From: an uncultured Coriobacteriaceae bacterium
GTDB lineage: Bacteria > Actinomycetota > Coriobacteriia > Coriobacteriales > Eggerthellaceae
Direction: 5' to 3'
Length of the DNA: 6,719 bases
Assembly (NCBI GenBank): GCA_902781245.1
Contig: CACZIP010000068.1
Location: 1-6,719, forward strand
Shown in pieces: positions 5,370-6,719 of this stretch. The stretch's first letter is position 1. Every line of letters begins with the position of its first letter. The position numbers were made by a program, and so were the translations under genes. Under the pieces are notes generated by a model, which made no database searches, was not told the origin of the DNA, and saw only the letters and a list, made by a program, of their open reading frames with translations.

Positions 5370-5819
5370 CTACAGCGAAACCAATCCGTACTCGACGCCT
5401 GAGAAGCTCGCCTTCCAGGCATCGTAGTCCTCCTTGGTGATGGCGCCGCCCTCGAGCTGCCGGCGCATCTCGTACCAGGCATCGATCGCCGGGTAGAGCT
5501 TCTTCGCCTTGGGCGCGTCGCCCCTGACGATGAGCTCGTGGGAGTACCCGCTGACATACGGCGTAAGGCCGTACTCGTCCTCGAGCCTGAAGAGCATCTC
5601 CAGGACCTCGCGAGCGGAGTTCGTGTCGTACGCGTGCAGGGCTTCCGGGCGTATCTCCAGGGCATCCGCGATCTGCATGATGACGTCCTCGCTCGGCGTG
5701 CGCTTGCCGAGCTCGTACAGGCGGATGGACGGCTCGGAGACACCGATGGCGTCGGCTAGTTGTTTCTGCGTCATGCCCTTGAGCTTGCGTTGTTGCTTTA
5801 TCAGATCACCTGAGTGCAT
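5370..5819 (-). CDS. XRE-family helix-turn-helix regulator (element repressor-like)
   Basis: A 149-residue DNA-binding protein. Residues 5-60 form a Cro/C1-type helix-turn-helix domain: the first helix is near LIKQQRKLKGMTQ, and QLADAIGVSEPSIRLYELGKR (20-40) holds the turn and recognition helix. The C-terminal part has a LEDEYGL segment (79-85) and ends with GGAITKEDYDAWKASF (124-139). From memory this tail recurs in regulators carried by mobile elements of Gram-positive bacteria. ATG 5819 is clear, because GGAGG lies five bases upstream. The longer open frame to 6050 crosses the promoter region and has no protein-like pattern. It is divergent from the DUF6262-like gene, and a perfect palindrome lies 43-58 bases upstream of its start, suggesting autoregulation. 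The likely role is control of the element's gene expression or excision. Confidence 0.9.
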   Translation of the reverse strand: MHSGDLIKQQRKLKGMTQKQLADAIGVSEPSIRLYELGKRTPSEDVIMQIADALEIRPEALHAYDTNSAREVLEMLFRLEDEYGLTPYVSGYSHELIVRGDAPKAKKLYPAIDAWYEMRRQLEGGAITKEDYDAWKASFSGVEYGLVSL

Positions 5820-5848
5820 CGGTACCTCCACGCGACGGTTCCCCAGAT

Positions 5849-5854
5849 ATAATA
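5849..5854 (-). promoter_or_regulatory. Candidate -10 box for the XRE gene
   Basis: On the reverse strand TATTAT lies about 30 bases before the start codon, in an AT-rich patch within otherwise GC-rich DNA. The -35 position falls on the 16-base palindrome and has no good TTGACA match, as in promoters whose -35 region is overlapped by an operator. On the forward strand the same patch reads TATAAT (5848-5853), but its -35 position is poor. Confidence 0.4.
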
Positions 5855-5861
5855 ACATGCG

Positions 5862-5877
5862 AGTACGATATCGTACT
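5862..5877. promoter_or_regulatory. Perfect 16-base palindrome, probable operator
   Basis: AGTACGATATCGTACT is an exact palindrome in the divergent region between the XRE gene and the DUF6262-like gene. Its size and symmetry fit a dimeric helix-turn-helix repressor, and it overlaps the likely -35 region of the XRE promoter. Binding by the neighbouring XRE protein is inference. Confidence 0.7.
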
Positions 5878-6013
5878 GTTATCGAATTGAAGATCGGATG
5901 CCGGCGTGCAGGAAGCCGTGTTGGACGGAACCGGCGGTTTCGAATCAAAAATCGGACTGATGCGACTGTTGACGTCCCATACCGTGGGCAACGAACATGG
6001 GAAGAAGGCATGC

Positions 6014-6019
6014 GAGGAG
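6014..6019 (+). promoter_or_regulatory. Ribosome binding site fixing the start of the DUF6262-like gene
   Basis: GAGGAG lies seven bases before the ATG at 6027. The earlier in-frame ATG at 5997 would place this site inside the coding region and has no comparable site of its own. Confidence 0.75.
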
Positions 6020-6026
6020 TCGGAAG

Positions 6027-6350
6027 ATGAGCGGATTGCATAAGTGGCACGACGTGCAGAAAGAGGAAACTGCGACCCGCGTCGCCTCGGCAATCGACGG
6101 CCTTCAGGCTGAGGGGTCTGCAGTGTCGTTCTACTCGGTCGCCGAGAGGGCGCAGGTCGCCAGGAGCACGCTGTACAGGCGCCCCGAGTTACGTGCCGCC
6201 GTGGAAGGCGCCCGCAGCGCATCGGCAGCAGAGCCGATTCGGGACGACGGTCAGACGGGGCTCGCGCGGGAGGTCGCCGAATTGCGACGAAAGGTCGACG
6301 AGCTCTCGAGGCGGCTTCCAGCAACCTCGTACCAGTGCTTGGGCATCTGA
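6027..6350 (+). CDS. Small helix-turn-helix protein, TnpC/DUF6262-like
   Basis: A 107-residue protein. Residues 17-60 carry a pattern typical of the DUF6262 / Tn554 TnpC-like family: a helix (RVASAIDGLQAEG), then VSFYSVAERAQVARSTLYRRPEL, a helix-turn-helix-like segment followed by a charged helix. The C-terminus holds a short coiled coil, LAREVAELRRKVDELSRRL (79-97), probably for oligomerisation. In Tn554-type transposons TnpC accompanies two tyrosine recombinases and influences transposition. Here the only recombinase seen is the integrase about 1.4 kb away, with convergent and divergent genes between, so direct cooperation is uncertain. It is divergent from the XRE gene and followed after 67 bases by another forward gene, perhaps in one operon. 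The family call is from memory of the motif and is moderately sure. Confidence 0.8.
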   Translation: MSGLHKWHDVQKEETATRVASAIDGLQAEGSAVSFYSVAERAQVARSTLYRRPELRAAVEGARSASAAEPIRDDGQTGLAREVAELRRKVDELSRRLPATSYQCLGI

Positions 6351-6417
6351 CGTTGCGCTCCGCCCCCGCATCGCCGGCAGCGAACATAGAGGCAGGAGCA
6401 GACGGGAGGACGGAACG

Positions 6418-6719
6418 ATGACGACAAATTCAACAACCGAAATGCGCCCCAGTCGGCTCATCGAGCCGGACGTTGAGGACATCAAGTGGTCCTCGCACGG
6501 CGATAACATGCATGGCAACGAGGAGGAGAACCGCCTCGCCTGGGAAATCTGCGCCCTGACGGAATCGTTCGAGTCGCAGAAGGAGGACTCCAACGTCCGC
6601 TCGCTGTGGTTCCGCATCCCGCGTGGGACCATCGACGAATGGATGAGCGTCGCGGAGTACCGGGAGTACGCCGAGTTGTACGACGAGCCCGAAGAAGAGG
6701 TCGCGGCCGCACGCTCGCG
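6418..6719 (+). CDS. Unrecognised acidic protein, cut by the right edge
   Basis: The frame opens at ATG 6418, with GGGAGGA seven bases upstream, and stays open to the window end, giving the first 100 residues. I do not recognise the family. The visible part is hydrophilic and acidic, with EDIKWSSHGDNMHGNEEENR at 20-39, a conserved-looking SLWFRIPRGTIDEWMS at 62-77, and an Asp/Glu-rich stretch EYAELYDEPEEEV around 83-95. There is no signal peptide or membrane segment. Its position after the DUF6262-like gene suggests a shared transcript within the element. The end and any C-terminal domains lie outside the window. Confidence 0.75.
   Translation, partial: MTTNSTTEMRPSRLIEPDVEDIKWSSHGDNMHGNEEENRLAWEICALTESFESQKEDSNVRSLWFRIPRGTIDEWMSVAEYREYAELYDEPEEEVAAARS

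Larger units (their letters stand above)
3013..6719. mobile_element. Integrative element inserted in a tRNA-Met gene (left end; right end outside the window)
   Basis: The left boundary is set by the point at 3013 where identity to the tRNA stops. Just inside are iterated GGTGGTT sites and a complete tyrosine recombinase gene. Further in are an XRE repressor-like gene, an unrecognised acidic gene, a TnpC/DUF6262-like gene and the start of another unrecognised gene. No second attachment copy occurs before 6719, so the element continues beyond the window. Phage or conjugation genes are not visible, so whether it is a prophage, an integrative conjugative element or a genomic island cannot be decided. 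Confidence 0.75.

Noticed and set aside
5820..6050. Longer start for the XRE protein, adding 77 residues
   Set aside because: The extra part crosses the promoter and palindrome and is Arg/Pro-rich without protein-like pattern, while a GGAGG site fixes the start at 5819.

Overview
The window looks like a high-GC, actinobacterial-type genome, most plausibly a gut Coriobacteriia (Eggerthella/Gordonibacter-like). I base this on GC-rich codon use, strong GGAGG ribosome binding sites and the general style of the proteins. The taxonomic call is inference; no marker gene is present.

Left part (1 to about 2967) reads as host chromosome. Two forward genes lie 53 bases apart: a phosphate-binding-type TIM-barrel protein of unknown reaction (142-924), then an M20-family metal-dependent amidohydrolase (978-2360) with an unusual Glu/Ala/Pro-rich N-terminal extension. 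A long near-perfect hairpin fills the gap between them. After the M20 gene come about 600 bases without a convincing gene. They hold several inverted repeats, recurring ATTCCCCCCG motifs and a strong reverse-strand terminator (2825-2863).

The junction is at about 2968-3013. On the reverse strand lies the 3' half of a CAT-anticodon (Met, probably initiator fMet) tRNA gene, from the anticodon loop to the encoded CCA. The D-arm and the 5' half of the anticodon stem are absent. About 220 bases further on begins a complete tyrosine recombinase gene (3233-4609). Between them lie four GGTGGTT repeats spaced 11-12 bases apart, which look like integrase arm-binding sites. This is the layout of an integrative element inserted into the 3' end of a tRNA gene. 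The element runs rightward from about 3013 and leaves the window. The intact tRNA gene is predicted at its far end, not seen here.

Inside the element, the integrase converges on a leftward pair: an XRE-family repressor-like protein (start 5819) and, downstream of it, an acidic, tryptophan-rich protein with no recognised family (start 5299). A 16-base perfect palindrome sits at the repressor's probable promoter. Divergently transcribed from the repressor are a small TnpC/DUF6262-like helix-turn-helix protein (6027-6350) and the start of an unrecognised acidic protein (6418 to the right edge).

The layout suggests integration functions beside the attachment site, a repressor controlling a divergent switch, and cargo or accessory genes. 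The best candidates for something undescribed are the acidic Trp-rich protein and the gene cut by the right edge. No function is assigned to either.
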